From Smittia aterrima (lineage: Eukaryota; Arthropoda; Insecta; Diptera; Chironomidae), in contig CP093829.1 in NCBI GenBank assembly GCA_033063855.1, positions 15,779,537-15,843,536 on the forward strand: DNA of 64,000 bases, read 5' to 3'. Both the position numbers and the translations under genes were made by a program. Each line of letters opens with the position of its first letter. Position 1 is the stretch's first letter. The notes beneath the pieces were generated by a model, which ran no database searches, was not told the origin of the DNA, and worked only from the letters and a program-made list of their open reading frames with translations. Below, one piece after another: positions 43,601 through 58,600 of this stretch.

Positions 43601-46600
43601 TCATGGAGAGAAAGAAAAGAATGACGAGCGCGTAATCTACGACAAGCCTCGTACAAAACGCTTTTGAATCGAAAAGTAATTCACAACACGAGGCATCGAA
43701 CACTATGGCGGAGCTTTGTCTATTTGCATAATTTCGCTTCCTCCCTCGGTTACACCCACACCCATTCAGCTCTCAAGATAAACAAATCAGAACAGAAGAG
43801 AGCGATGAAGATCGTTAATTATTATGTTGAAGGGAAAGAAAGTCGAGTGGAAATAATCGATAATAACATCGTCGTCAACAAATTTTCGCGTCGCATTAGT
43901 TTAAATGTCAACCATTCTCGTCTTTCAATCAGCAATTAAAATTCAATTATTTTCCACATTGAGTAGCATTTAATCGAAGGCCATAGCGATGGAGAGAGCA
44001 TTGAAAGGCGACGATGAGGAATGTTCAATTAAAGTTTAAAAGCTAATTCATATCGAACAATTAATTATTGACTTCAAGAAATTGAGTTATGAATCATTAA
44101 GCTTTGAGAGCTTCTCCCCAACACAGCTTTGTGATTAAAGAGGATATTGTGTGAAGCTTTCGTTGTGAGTTGTCTGAATTGCTAATTCATGAATAAATAT
44201 TCTCGCTGAAGCTTTCATTATAATCACGTTTATTAGTAAACATGAGAAAGTTGGATAACAAACTGCAAGGACTTTGCCTACTTTCTGAAAGAATATGAAA
44301 TTAGAGTTTTGAATATTTAAGAATGAAAGTTTTAAGCTCATTTGATTACCTAAAATTATTCTCGGAAGACGAGCGACAATGAGAAGCTTTTAATTTGATT
44401 CATTGCTCAGAACATATTTTCAGGACTATTGTGAATGAAAATGAATCGTCGGATGACTTGACTCACTTTAATAAACATCTTTGACACATGAAATGAAATC
44501 ATGTTTCGCCATTTCAGTGAAGAGAGTGAATCATCGACGGGAAAAGAATTCAATCAAAACAGAGGAATGGAAACATTTTTCTACGTTGTTCGGACAACGC
44601 AACGGGACGAATAGAACTTTGTCAATGACATTTTATCAGTGCAGTCGACCGCGCATCGATAACTCTGAAAATGCTAACAGATTTTATCTCGAACACGACG
44701 CACGGCCTCAAAGCGGAAAGGAAACATCTCGCGTGATCGTCACCAGAAAATTTCCTTATCGAAGCATTAAATTAAATTACTTTTACGCCTTCGATTTTCC
44801 ATGAAAAAGACAACAAAGCGAAGTTCTCGTCAAACAAATCCTCAATTTACTTGTCAGTGTCGTTGCCATGAAAAAGGAAATGAAGAAAAAAAACTTCTCC
44901 TTGGTGTGTAGAATGGCTTTCTCATTCTCGGATACATTTATTTAATTTCTGTTTTATTTTCCAATTTGTGCGGAATTGAGAAATTGGTCGAGGTGGACGG
45001 AAAAACTTTTATTATCGCTGAGAACGGCTTCCTTTCTCTGTCGCTATCTCTCTCTGGAGAAAATTGGTTCTCGATTTCGTGCACGGCAGAGCGAACGAAC
45101 GAACGAATTGAACGAGAGCTTTGAACCTTTGTGGCCAGCGGCGGATAAATTTTCTCGCTGATTCATGGTGACGGCGTGTCCATTGGCACGGATTCATTTC
45201 TTTTCACTTTCTTTTTAAACGTCGTGTTTGTGAAAACTTTTTCTGGCACGCGTGAATACTTTTCATCTTTCTTCGGGACGCAATTATAAATCGGAGGCTT
45301 GGAAATCTCGTAAATATTATTTCGCTTTGTCATTTGTGAATGAAATTTTCTTCTCCTTTATTCTCTCGATCAAAAGAAAAGGAAGAGATTTAAAAGAATT
45401 ATGTTTACATAACATTAAGTCATTCTGTATGAGTGTAGAGGCTTGTATTGTATTGTATTTTTGCGAAGGGGATCTGGCGATCCACAGAAACGTAGGCAGA
45501 TTGCCTTTTGTATCTAACTCCGTTATGACAACCGCTACGATCTCGAGGAGCATCCATCTGTTTCCAGATTAATGCAGCCCGTAATCAAGTAGCGTTTATA
45601 TCTGAAACATCCCCACGTCTGCCAAGGCGCGAGATTCCATCTCATATTACATCACAATATTGAGACTGTGTGCAAACATGAGTGTGTGGTAGTGGGAACA
45701 TTGCCGAGGATTCGCGCCAAAGTTCAACTCAACTATGTCAACGCGCTTCTACCTGCACTCATGACGTCATAACAATAACAGTTGGTGTACATGAGAAGGA
45801 ACGTGACTCCACAAGGATGTTTCATTTTCCATTTCTAACCGGTCAAGAGAAAACTCTTTGAATAACTGAAATTCCTTTGGCGAGAGTGGCATCCGAACTT
45901 CGGAACTACTGCATTGAAAGCAGAGTTCTACGAGTCACATGAATACTACCACCCGACCATCACAGTCTGGAACACGGTTGTGTAGAGGCTTACGCGAGTG
46001 ATTCATTTCTAAAAAAGGATCAAGAACTGGTTTCTTCTTCTCAGTGACTTAACTTTCTTCAATTTGATTTCGTCACTCTTCCTTTATTTTGACAAAATAA
46101 TTTTATTATTTTCTACATCGTAATATTCTAAAAATAAAATCATTTGCTGTTTATGTTTGCTTCGGGAGAGATATGACAGAGTTATCAATATTTATTGCTG
46201 TCTGACGTTGTGCAAGGGCGTTCGTTCAATGAAGATAACCAGACACATCGAGTTCATCTTCTTCGTGTCATCCCAGGAGGTCTCAATCATTTGTTCGTGT
46301 CATTAAATATTCACGCGCCACTGAGTTCGGAAATTTTTGTTTCACTCGTCCTCCCTTTCGTCCCAAAGTGAAGATTTCAATTCGAAATTCTCATCGTCTC
46401 CATCTCCCAGTGAACAAGAAACTTAAGCTTGACAAATTCGTTGAAGTCTCAGCGGGAAATTTCCTTCCCGTGTTTGCTCTTCCTTTCTGGGAACAACGTT
46501 CGACATCATTTTGTTTTTAAAATAAAATTGCATTTTTATCAATAAATAAGTTCCGTTTCGATTTTCGACTCATTTCTTATTCATTGATTGATGGAAAAAT

Positions 46601-49600
46601 AATTTATTTATCGAGACGCGACGAAGAGTCGATGGAGGGAGCGTCGTTTGGTGAATTGTATCTTGAATAAATTTCCTGTTGACGGATGCGCGTAAGAGAT
46701 TGCAGTGATTGATGCTTGAAGTGTCTCAAGGAGCTCGTATTGTGATTCTCTTGAGAGCTGAGTTGTGATTTAAGTTGAAATGTGTTCTTAGGTCAAAACA
46801 AGTTATCATTGTTGTTGGAAAACTTCTTTCACCTAAGCTAACATAGTTTTTTTTTGTCGTTCTACTCGTCGCTACAAATACTTGGTAAACACTCGTAAAT
46901 AATAAAAGCTTAAACAGATTTGAAATTGAAAAAGTTTCCATTTCCATCGTGCATCGTGTCACGAATAAATCTTTTTCCGAACGAACTTAGCCATTAGCCA
47001 AACGTGTGACAGTGAAGCGTAATGAGAAGTTCAACTCAGAGTTATAAGCTTAAACTTTCTGTTCTAATTACGCAAATGCTTCATTGCCTTTGAGGCGATG
47101 GTAACGTGTGGGTCGTTGCAACAGCAAAGTGAAAAACGATTCCAATCTTCGCCGCTGCCATGTCATTTCGTGTGAATATTTGCCACGTTCATGCACAGCC
47201 ACCTTTGAGAATCGTGACACTCAAGACACGAATCGTGGGCGTAGATAGAACTCATAGTTCAGCTCTCTCAACAGTGATTTATTACGGTGTTGTCAGGTGG
47301 AATAATGGAAGAATTTATTTGACTTTAATTAATATTTGTTGCTCTCTCGTCGTCTCTACTTGAATAATTTATTCATGGCAGTGAACAGAGGGTGAAACGT
47401 AAAAGAAACTCACCTTGTAAGAAGATGGTCGACTTTTCAAAGCATTGTCGACATCGGCCAACGAACTCTGGTAGTGCTTCAATCGATACAGCACATGCGA
47501 GCGGAGCAATAAACCTTTGAAGTTGTTGGGCGCTGAAAAGAGAGATGAAAAATCAAACAGGAAATTAATAGACACGTAAATTAAACTTGTCAGTGGTGGT
47601 GGGAAAGAAAAGAAAAATGAAAAAATGAAAAGAGAGAAAAGGAAAACGATAACAGAGAAGAAAAGTCGTTGCTCAAACGCACATGTTCATCGGTATTAGG
47701 AGGAGAAGAAAACTCAGACAACGCTTCGTTCGTAACCTTCAAAACTTGAAAGTAAATCGAAAGTCTTCTTCCACTTCGTCTACAACTCAATTTCTCTTAT
47801 CAGCTTGTAGATTCCATTTTGCAAAACAAAAGTGATTCACTCGAATTGTTTCACTGACTCATTCAAAACGAAACAGCAAACTTATCACTTTCGCTACAGC
47901 CATTAACACATTTGAAGGTGTTGACTCTAATTGATTTTTATGTAAAACCAATCAGATGAAAATAATTGTAGATAAGTGAAACTTTTTTTTCCAATTGTAC
48001 TGCTCTTGAATCATTCGATGACATATCAACCGCAACATACCGCGGGAGGTAAAATGAAAATTGCTTTTCAGTGAAAATTTTTTAATAAACAAATAAAAAA
48101 GAGTAAAATTAATAAAAAAAAAAGCTGCAGGCGAAAATTTTCCCTCGTCGTCATGGATAAAGTGAAACTCTTCCGGAACTTTTCAAAAGAGTTCTTGTTC
48201 CGCTCGATCCATGACACCATACAATGTGTCAACATGAAAACTTTTCTGTTGTTTTCTGGCACGAGATGGTGTATAGAGAAAGAAGAACTTTGGAGGAGAC
48301 GAAGCAAAATCACAAATAATCGTGATAATTTATCATTCAACCACACAACCCCATCACCTTCAGCAACATAACAGCAGCAGCAGTTGTTTCTCACAACTAC
48401 AAAGCAAAAAAAATGAAAAAAAATCTTGCCGCTATCATAATCGCCATCGTTTAACGTAATTAAGACGAGGCGAACACATTATCAGTTAACTTCGCTTTCT
48501 TCAACGTCAAATGCACACTGCGCGCTCTGAAAACTTTTCAATGTCACAAAGTGTTATTGACATTGGCCGTGCTGGTATTTTTCGTTTATTGTTTTTATTT
48601 TTTTATCTACTGCTTCTGTTGTTTTCCTCACACAATTTCTATTATTCGTGAGTTTAATATTTCAAGTGGATGAAGTTTCACCGCGAAAGTGAAATTCACT
48701 TTTCTATTGAAAGCTGCACATTTTCTAAAACCATAATTTGCAATGAGAGTTGTGCATGCGAGGAAAGCATAAGTCGCATCGTCGTTTGGCAATCAGCGGT
48801 GAAAACAGTTGATGACGCTAGAGATCTCAGCGCTGAGTTCATTGATACCGGAGCATTGCACGGCAATTTTTATTTTTTTATTACTTTGAGCAATCATCAC
48901 TGTGCGTTCTATAAAAAGTTTCTTTGTTTGAGAGACGATAAACGAGCGAGCTTCATGCGATTATATAAACCGAGAGACGCGCACGCTTTATATAACTAGT
49001 TCGCTTAGAATCTTCTCTCTCATAAATTCGAGCTTTACCATCACTACGACCACAAAATCTTTTTTTTCTTCACTACAACATGAAAATCTCAAAAAAAAAT
49101 TCGTTCTAAGTCTGTGTGTGGCTCGTGTGAAGGTAACTGACCTCTTTATATAACTAACGAAAAAAATGAGGAATATTTCTGTTGGAGAATGTAAACATAC
49201 GACGAATACAATTGACGGGGAATTTCTAAAAGAATTTTTTTTCATTGTAATTATTTTTTTTATCGCGAAATGACTTTGATTGTTGTTTCGATTGTGGTTC
49301 GACCTCCTGCCAACCGGAGGCTTCAAATTATTATTGCTTGTGGGGTGAATTAAGAATAATTTATAAAACTATTACCGCTTGGTTGTTACGCACGATCGCC
49401 GTGGTGAACAAACCGGAATTAGAAAAATTGAATCGGAAAAGCGATAGAGGGAGAGAAGGCATTGACCTTGAAAGTTTTGTGGCGTTGCTCGCAAATTTTT
49501 TTCATGAACCAGGTACTTTGATTGCTCAATTATCAGCGATTCCATCGATCTCGATGTTGGAGTGAACATAATCATTCATCAAACAAAAACATTCATCATC

Positions 49601-52600
49601 GGATTAATTTTTGCCGACGGCGAGAAAGTCATGTTTGCAACATTTAAGCGAATAATCGTCAAAGCAATTATAGTCAATTCTTTAGCATTACGCCCACGAC
49701 AGAGTCCAACGATAAGGAAATGCTTAATCACTCGGCAGTTCTCTGACTGTTGCGTAAAGCACATCTCAATGACAAGCCAGAAAAAGAAGAAGAAGAGCTC
49801 TATTGCCCTTGCAATCAACGAATATCTCTCCATTCGAAAATAATGAACAGGAAACGCGCAAAAAGTGACGATAAAGCGAACACAAGCAAAGTTTAGCGAG
49901 AATATGAAAAGTCGTCGGCGTATGGCTTCGCACCAAAAAGCTTCTTTATCGTTAAACATTCAGTCGTCGTTGCGTGTTGGTTTGAGACGGAACCGCCATC
50001 GATAAAATTCAGAGAAATTTAAGTCTACCAAGCTCGAAATCGGCTTAGTTGAATATTCGTGGCGCGACTCTCTTTTTTGTTCTTGTTCTCCCTTCGGGAG
50101 TCGAAATAGAGTTTGTTAGGGGGCAACAGGTTGTTCAATTGATTTTCATGCTTGAGAATATTTCAGCATTTCGGAAAATTGTGGACGAGGAAAAAGCAAC
50201 GAGAGCGGATTTTCCAATGTGTAATCGTTCGGCTTTTTTTCATAACAAACACAAGCAAACGATCAAGGTTGGGAGGAAAGTTCGATGGTGATTTGTTAAG
50301 ATTGCGTTAGTGACTTATATAATTCGTTTCCTCTTTCGCGAAGGGAAACGCGCGAACGGAAATTAATTAAACATAAATCAAAAGGGAGCACAACACGAGA
50401 GTTAATCTCTCGCCATCCCAATTCACTTTCAGTTTAAAACTTTATTATCAGTTCGAGAGGCGAACTTGCTAATTAGTTTAACAAAAACGCTCGTATCGCT
50501 CTAGGATGCTGAAGTTTAATTTTCCGTTTTGTAATTTCTTAAATGAGAAATAATTGACGCTTTCTAACGAATTTTCCGGGAGGAATAAATTTCAATTACT
50601 CTCTATCTCTCGCATGCTCATCCTTTAGTAAAGAAATGTTCTGTCATCGGTAGCGAGGACGAGAAGAAAATTATGGTTCACAGATTAGGAGAGAACATAA
50701 AAACTTTTTTTAAGAATTTTTTTTTTATGTCGTGATTTCTCAAGCGACCGAAGTGAAAAGTTCTCGAAAGGAACAAAAGTTTTCCTTTTAGTTTTCTCAG
50801 CCGCTCCAAAAGAAAAATAAGAAAATGAAAAACGTGATGTTACGTAATCAATCAAATCGCTTGCTCTCTTCTCATTTCTAGCTCCACTCTCATTCAGTGC
50901 GACCAATGTTTCCTGTTTATCCTCGAGATTGAGACACTCCACTCGATTTTCATTTTATTGAGCGGAATAATTGCAATAGGAAATATTGAAAAAGGCGAAA
51001 CTTAACTTTCCTTGACAATAGAATAAACAATTGAAGGAGAAAAGAGGTTGAACTGCTAAAGATCTGTTATGAATGCTGTGGGGAGAAGTTTTTACACTTG
51101 ATAAGCAATAAAATAAGCTTCTTATCATTTCAATCAGCATCCCCGAGTGCCGATTCACCCAATACTTAAACCTGAAAACATTTGAAACATTTAAAAAAGT
51201 ACTCGAACGGAAAAACTTTGCATAATCCTCCGCCGGCGAGTACTCGAGCAGGAGAAGCGGAAGCCGCCTCCATCTTTAATTAATTCACAAAACAAGCGGG
51301 ATAATCAAAAGAATGAAAACTTTCCGCATGAGTTTGAATTTTTTAATGCTTTTTCTCAGATGAAGAAACTTTTCTTTATTTGAAAATGGTAAAATCCGCA
51401 AGGAAAAACTCTCGTCACAACTATTCCTGCATGCTCTGCACTGTATTTGCAAAATTTCAGTTGCATACTCAAAAGTTGAGTTGATTCAACGTTTTTTTTT
51501 TAGAAGAACAAAAAGAGGGAATCTTTTTCCACTTGCTTATTCTGCGATGAAAGAAAAACTTATTCGTTTCATCTTAAAAGTTTCTGTCTGCAAATTGTTT
51601 TCGAACTGTCGAATAAAGAAAACGGAAAATATCCCCAAATGATCGTCAAATTGCGAGCTTTGTCGAGTTTGCACTCCTTTGAGTTTCTCTTGCATTGAAT
51701 TACACTTTTTATCACAGCAGAGGAGTCGACGTGGCAGAAGCTCAGCTCAGTTAGATTCTCATTTCGAAATAAAATCCTTTTGAGATCTCCCTCGACCCAA
51801 GCCGACTTCGTAGAATTCATAAACTGTAATCTAAATCACTCCGCATTCGAAATGAGAACTGAGGAGAGACTAAACGAAAAGTTTCAAAAACAAAAACACG
51901 AGAAAATCTTTGAAAGTAATGCTCGATAAGAGTTTCTCAAAGTTTTAAAATTGCTAATGGAAAGTGTCGGTGGTTTCCAACACTTCGCTTTGCATTAAAA
52001 TGCAAACAGAAGAAGCGATCTGGTAGCTTCGTGATGGTACCACACGCAAGGCGAACGGTATCGAGGTTTTCTCCCTCACTACATGAATACCTAATCCAAT
52101 CATCTCATCGCAAATTTATTCAGACACGGCTCCAAACTTATGCCTCCAACTGTAAATAAATATCCAAAGAAACTTTTGGTCGTCCTCGCTGATTCAGTTA
52201 CGTAAGTTTGCCTTCTTTATTTAGAGACTTTTTTTGATAGAAACATCTGAGGAATGAGAAACATGACGTTTGCACGATTATTATGATAATTGAATGAGCG
52301 TCATGGGGATTATGCTTCTTCTTCTGTCAAATGTTCCAGTGCTTTTTTTAATAAAACATTAACTAATGTTATCTTTGCACTGACGGTGTGAACCTCTCGG
52401 CGAGAATGAAAGATAATTGGAGCGTCGTATGTGGGGGACAGCTATAAAGTTTATTAAAAGATATGCTCGAATGTTATTGCCCAAAGATAAAAGCTTTGCC
52501 GCTCTATTTGGGCTTTTATCTGATGAAACGCTCGGCTCGAATAAAACCGAAATAGTAATTTTGAGCTGATGCTTGCAAGCGAACGTAATCAGATTCCCAA

Positions 52601-55600
52601 TATTTAATGTTGATAAAGAATTTTCCTATATTTGTTATCGCTCTTATCAATTCAAACGCTCTTTCGACTAGAACACGTATCAATGGTGCGCAAATATCAA
52701 ATAGCAATTCGTTTTCTCTCTCCACTGCCTTTCGTTATCGTACAAGCTCCAATAAATATTTATCTTCATCCATGTGTAAATAATGAGAGAGAGAAAAAAC
52801 TGTAATTAAAATTAAAGTTTATCGACTATAGAGGTTATGCAATCACTCGGTCGCTGATGTGCCCGCATTAACTGCTCATGAAACACAGAGTCGACAGACG
52901 CTGTGAACCGGGAATTATTCAGTTCAGTATTTGCGTTTCTGGCTAATCAAATTCCTCTCGCAACATATGGAACCACACAACGAAAGCTTAAAACAAACTT
53001 TTTTTGAAAAAAAAAAAGAACAACAGAGCTGAGAGAAGTTGTGATGATGTTTTGATCTTTTCACAGCTGATTACATAACCAAAACCATAGAACGCTGATT
53101 TGTTTCGCTGGTGACTTCTCGCGACAAAAATATTTCTCTTGAGTCGTGTTCTTTTCATTAAGTAAATATCAACCACACGGATAATTCGCCAGTAAATATT
53201 ATTTCATGCTACACACGGAGACAATGTAACTTGTGCCTCGTGTCTCTCCTTATCGCAATAGATGCCAACCCTCGACACTTCAGAATTACGTTCGAAGATC
53301 GTGAAACTTTCGCAGTAATTTTAATCTCAAGTATTTCTCAGATAACTGCGGATTTATCTGTTAAGATTCGTAGAATTTCAAACGATGAACTCATTGCTAG
53401 TCGCGCTTCTTTATGGTGCAAACACTTTTAATCTATTCCGACATTCGAGTAATAAAATCTCTTACGTAACGAGAACTTTTGCTTCCAGAGAAAAATGTAA
53501 GGAAAAATATTCGAAGCAAAAAACCAACCACTCCCTGCCGTGGAGAAACCACACGTTCAAGACTAAAAACAATAAACAAAATTGGGGTTTTTACTGTTAT
53601 TCGGTGTTTGTTTGTTTTTCCTTCCCATTTCGAGAAAATATTTGGGAATTTTCTCGAGCTGGGGAAAGTAACCAAATTTTTTTTTATTTCGTTTGAATCA
53701 GGGAAACTTTGTGATATTCATTCGTGCTTGCTTCACCTTTAAACGAGCCTGATTTATAAAAGTATCAACTTTACCCCGCAATAACAAGCGAAGCACTCAC
53801 GTGTAAGCGAGCTATTTGTTGAATATTCAATTTAGAGTTCGCGTTGAGCTCCTTCAGGCTCATAACTTCAATTCTTCTCCATCTCAATGTCTCAGTCTTT
53901 GCACAGAGATTTGTAACGCGATTGTTTGCTTTCGTTTAACAATTTAGAATTTTCTCTTTCGATCCCAACGAGACGTGAGAGAAAAAAAAGGCTTAAAGCA
54001 TCCGATAAATTTTACGCTACATTGCTTGGATTTGCGAGACGAAATTTCTTTAAATGAACTTCACAAAGTCTAACTCTGCGAAGGAGGTCAAATAATTTTT
54101 CCAGCGAGACACAGTAAACGCATGTATGTGGAAAAATTTCAATGATTTATTATTTAGGAGTGGCGCGTTTTCATGCTCTGGAGCCGTAGTTTGAAGAGAA
54201 AAAATTAGCTTTTCGATCAAAAAGCAAAAGAGTGGGATGAGATAGAAAAAAAAACAGATTTGTTTGCTTCCAACTGTCAACGAGAGCCAAGACTGGAGCA
54301 ATTTCTCAAACAAGCTGGAAAATTATTATGATGGCATTTCGATGTTGTCACACATGAATATTAAGCTACTCCCCGTCATGAAACAATTCAGATTTTCACG
54401 GAGAAGTCGGATTTCGAAATAAAAACAACGAGAAACGTCTTCATACTTGAATATTTCGTTTTTTTTTTCGAGAGGTATTAATAATTCCAACTCTTACCAC
54501 GAATGTTTTTCCAGCACAGAATGTAGATTCGGATTCGGTTGCTCGAGAATGTCAAGCGGGGGGCAATTCAGAGACTTTTTTATGTGTCGCATAAAAATCT
54601 CCATAAATTGTTTTCCGCTTTAAAATGCAAAAATCCTCGGCTGCTGCTGCTGTTAGCTTGAGGCAAATGAGAAACTATAAAAAAAATGCGCTGCTGGGAT
54701 ATTTCTGCTCGTTAAAATCAATTAGAAATGTCCTTTTAGTTGACGTTCGTCAGTGATTTACTGTAAAGCCATGAAAACGTAAACACGAGTTGAGTGTGAA
54801 GTTATTTGCAGAGAGATGGCAAAGTAAGATGGCAGACTCGTCCGTTCAAAGCAGCATTGTAACAAACAAACTAGAAACGAACTCTAAAACTGCAAAGCCA
54901 ACATAAAATTTTGAAATAAAATTTATGAACGTTGACGTCTAATGCGATGGAAACGACAAACTACTAAGCTTGCACAGTTCTTGTAACAACATTATAAACT
55001 GAATGGATTACGATGAAATCCTCTCCACACCAGAATTTCATTAAACTTCATCAATCTGGCTGCATATTTGCAAGTCAATTGGATTATGTGGCTAGACGAA
55101 AGCGTAAAAAACTGTCATCGTTCGTAAAAAAGAATTCAGGATAACGATCAACAAAACTAGAGAATAAAAAACCGTTTCGTGCCGCAATGTTCTTTGAGCG
55201 AATTGAAAAAGAGCAAATAAGAACACGCAGCTTTGAGTTGACGACAGAACTAACGAGCCAGCAGAAGAAATAAATGTTGATGCTCATGTCGGAATGTAAT
55301 GAACTGAATAAAAGTTTGAAGGACCCGCAGACATGTCTCGCTATCAACTGAACTCTCTCGCTCGTTTTAATTGTGAGGCAAGATCGTTTTCCCTCGACAG
55401 CTTTTCATTTGCCAAAAATTTTCTCGTTTCAATTTAAATATTTCACATTTTCATCGCTACAGCGAAAAGCAGCGAGAAACAAAATATATTATGAATTAAT
55501 TATTTGCAAATTAAATCGTGAACAGTAATTAAAGTTGTAGAGCAAGTCGACCTTAAATGAAAATTTGTAAATTTTGTGCTCGCAACAACAAAAATAAAAA

Positions 55601-58600
55601 GTTTTGTTGAAATTCGTTAACTGCTTGCCTCGCTTGTTGTTGTACTGAGAATTGTATGAATTACATCGAATTATATAAGCAAGAGCAGCAATTTTAGCAT
55701 AATTTTCCACGGATATTTAGTTTCAATCAGATTGAAAGTAAGAGAACAAAGCGAAGCGCGTAAATCGAGGTCAAAAGCATTCACCAAACTTCACTCATTT
55801 GCAAACACCATTCTCGCTATAAATCTTTCAGTAGCCAGTGATTTACATTCGCAAAAGTTTGCAAAGACATGGCGGTGCATGGAGAAACATAAAAACCAGC
55901 AGCAGCAGCCATAAAACCTTTAGCAATCGAAATTTACTCAACCTCCAAATTGCCAACACTCACTCGTTCACTCGTTTGTTTGGTATTCAAACTCCTAGTG
56001 CAAAGCGATTTTGCTTAAAAACATAAAGGAATCCATTAGAGCATAATTCAAGAATCCCAATTTTCTTTATGCAATGAAAAATGCTTCGAGCTCCCCCTGC
56101 TCACCCAAGAACATGATTAATTTTCGTTTTCGCAATAAAAATAAGAAGGCAGAGGCACACAATACACTGAATATCTGCAATGCTGATGCTCTTTTTTTTT
56201 CGGGCTTATAATTCAGTCTCGTGAAAATTTATGCATTTTCCTCCCGAACTCCCCTGAAACTCGCATGATGATATATCGCTCGCTCCATTTTACTTTCCAC
56301 AAAGTAAATTAATCAAAATTAAATTGTTTTTGATGATGTTTGATGATGTTCATCGTCGCCAGATGCTAGTGGAGAACCCTCGAGTCGTCAACATAAACTT
56401 TCATTCGAAAATGTCAAGTCGAGGAGTAAGTGGAGGATGAGGCAATCCTTCGATCACTTTTTATAATCATTAAATCGACGTCAGTAAAATTATTTGCAGT
56501 AAATCTTCCAATGACTTCTCTCACATAGAATGAACGATAAAAACGTAAACCAATTAAGGTCAGGTTTGTTTTCCTTTTCTTGCTCAATGGCGTTTGATTC
56601 GTCTAGGAATGTCTTCCTCCGAATATTTGTTTAGACAAAAGAATCGTTGAAAGAATCGATAAACCTCTTCAATCTGTCAACCCCAATTAGCCGATCGGAC
56701 TCTTATTCTGCTTGTGAAAATATGCAAATGAATTAAATGTATGCTTAGTGCATTGTTTGCAGTTGAACTGAATACATATTCGAATTTATTCCGACAGACG
56801 CTCGCAATAGAATTGCAAACAAAGCTCGTGTTGTTCGCACTCGAGACCTTTTCATTCGTATCTACACTCGCAGCTTTTAATAAATTTATTGAATCACAGA
56901 AACTCATTCGTTGCGTGTGTTTGTCATTTATCAAATTTGATAAAAAAAAACGAAAGGGAGAGATCTAAAAGGATTTGATTGAATGAGATAATAAATAAGT
57001 CGATTAAGACTAACGAGCACCAAAGTCAATCTCGCAGACTCAAAATTATTCCCGAGAAATCACAAATAATTCATTGAGCCAATAGCTAATTGCTTAGCCT
57101 TAAATTTCATCTCTCACTGGCAAATGAGGAACAAATGACATCATAAATTCAAAGAGGCAACGAGGAACATCAGAATGATATTTATTGTTATTGTGGTCGA
57201 ATGAATTAATTTCTCCAAGGAAAAATGCACATTAAACATTTGTTTTCCAACCCGAGAAAGAAAAAAACTTTAAATCCCAACAACACGATCTGTCGATCGA
57301 ATGACTTGAACATGAAAACGAGACTCACGTGTCTGGGCAGAGGAAAATTTTGTATTTTTCATTCGGTCATTAAACAAAGTTTCAGGCCAAATTTAGCAAG
57401 TTCAAAGAATTATAAATGCGGGTTAATTCATTCCGAGGATAGACTGTCAGTTACTTCACTTTATGACTGGCCTTTATGTTTTACGACGCTCAATTAAAAT
57501 CGGAAAAGTATTTTAATGGCACGAGTCCATGAGCCAAGCGACAAATTGCTTTATAAAACTATCGTCGAAGCAGAGGAGACGTTTTCGCACTTTCCAATAA
57601 TTTAATTATCGTAAGTCCTGAAAGTCTCCCCAAAATGAATTCTCCATGCACGATGCACGTAAATTATTGAAAGTCCGAGTGTTTTGTGGATAATGGTGAG
57701 TACATTATTGAACGATTTCATGTGCCAAATGAGATATTGAGGTCTGTTAAAATAAAATTAAAGCCATTTGCGTCATATGAACGTTGAGTTATTAAGAATC
57801 TTATCAATTCTCTTTCGTTTGAGTTGTTTATTTCCTTAATTCAACTTCAGATGAGCCGACTTGTTTACTTGCAAATCGACTCAAAAAAGATAAACGTGAC
57901 GACTTATGCAATCGACGTCAGTAATTCATTTCGAAAAAGACAGAAAAATAGTACTTTTTTGACTTCAAGTTTTTCGAGTAGAGCGCGCAGGCGAATTGCA
58001 GTGGCCATAAAATATTATTTATAATTTAAAGTCTCACCTCTGTTTGTACTTGGTTATTCTCTTTGATTTTAACACACACCACATCGAACGCATTATGCCT
58101 GGCATTATGCATCACCAGCAGTTCATTTGATTTGCTCGCTCGCCGACGATGCTTCTCGAGAAAAATTGAAAAACGTTCTCCAGCCAAACGAACGTGGAAA
58201 ACTATTTTTAAACACGCGCCTCTAAGCTGGCAAGCGGATCGTAACACGTCAAGCTTTTCGGACCCATTGGGAGGTCTCGTTACTTTTATGATACACGAGT
58301 CCAACTTGCACGTAAAATGAAGCATTAATTAAATGCATATTGAGTTCTAATCGCTTTTGAACAATCGAGAGAGGTGGCAAAACAAAACAAAAATATTCAA
58401 TCACGTTTCACTCTTCCAGATGTTTAAGAGCTTTTCGTTTCAGTGTCGAAAGTCTCGTGTTGCAGTTAAGCGATTTTAAAAAGCTTTTTTGTCGTTCGAC
58501 TACATCGATTTCCTTTTAAGGCTGTCAATGTATCAAAACTGCTGTGAAAAATCTCGAGATTCGTGATTTTTCACATTGACTGAAGTCACAAATGGTCTGG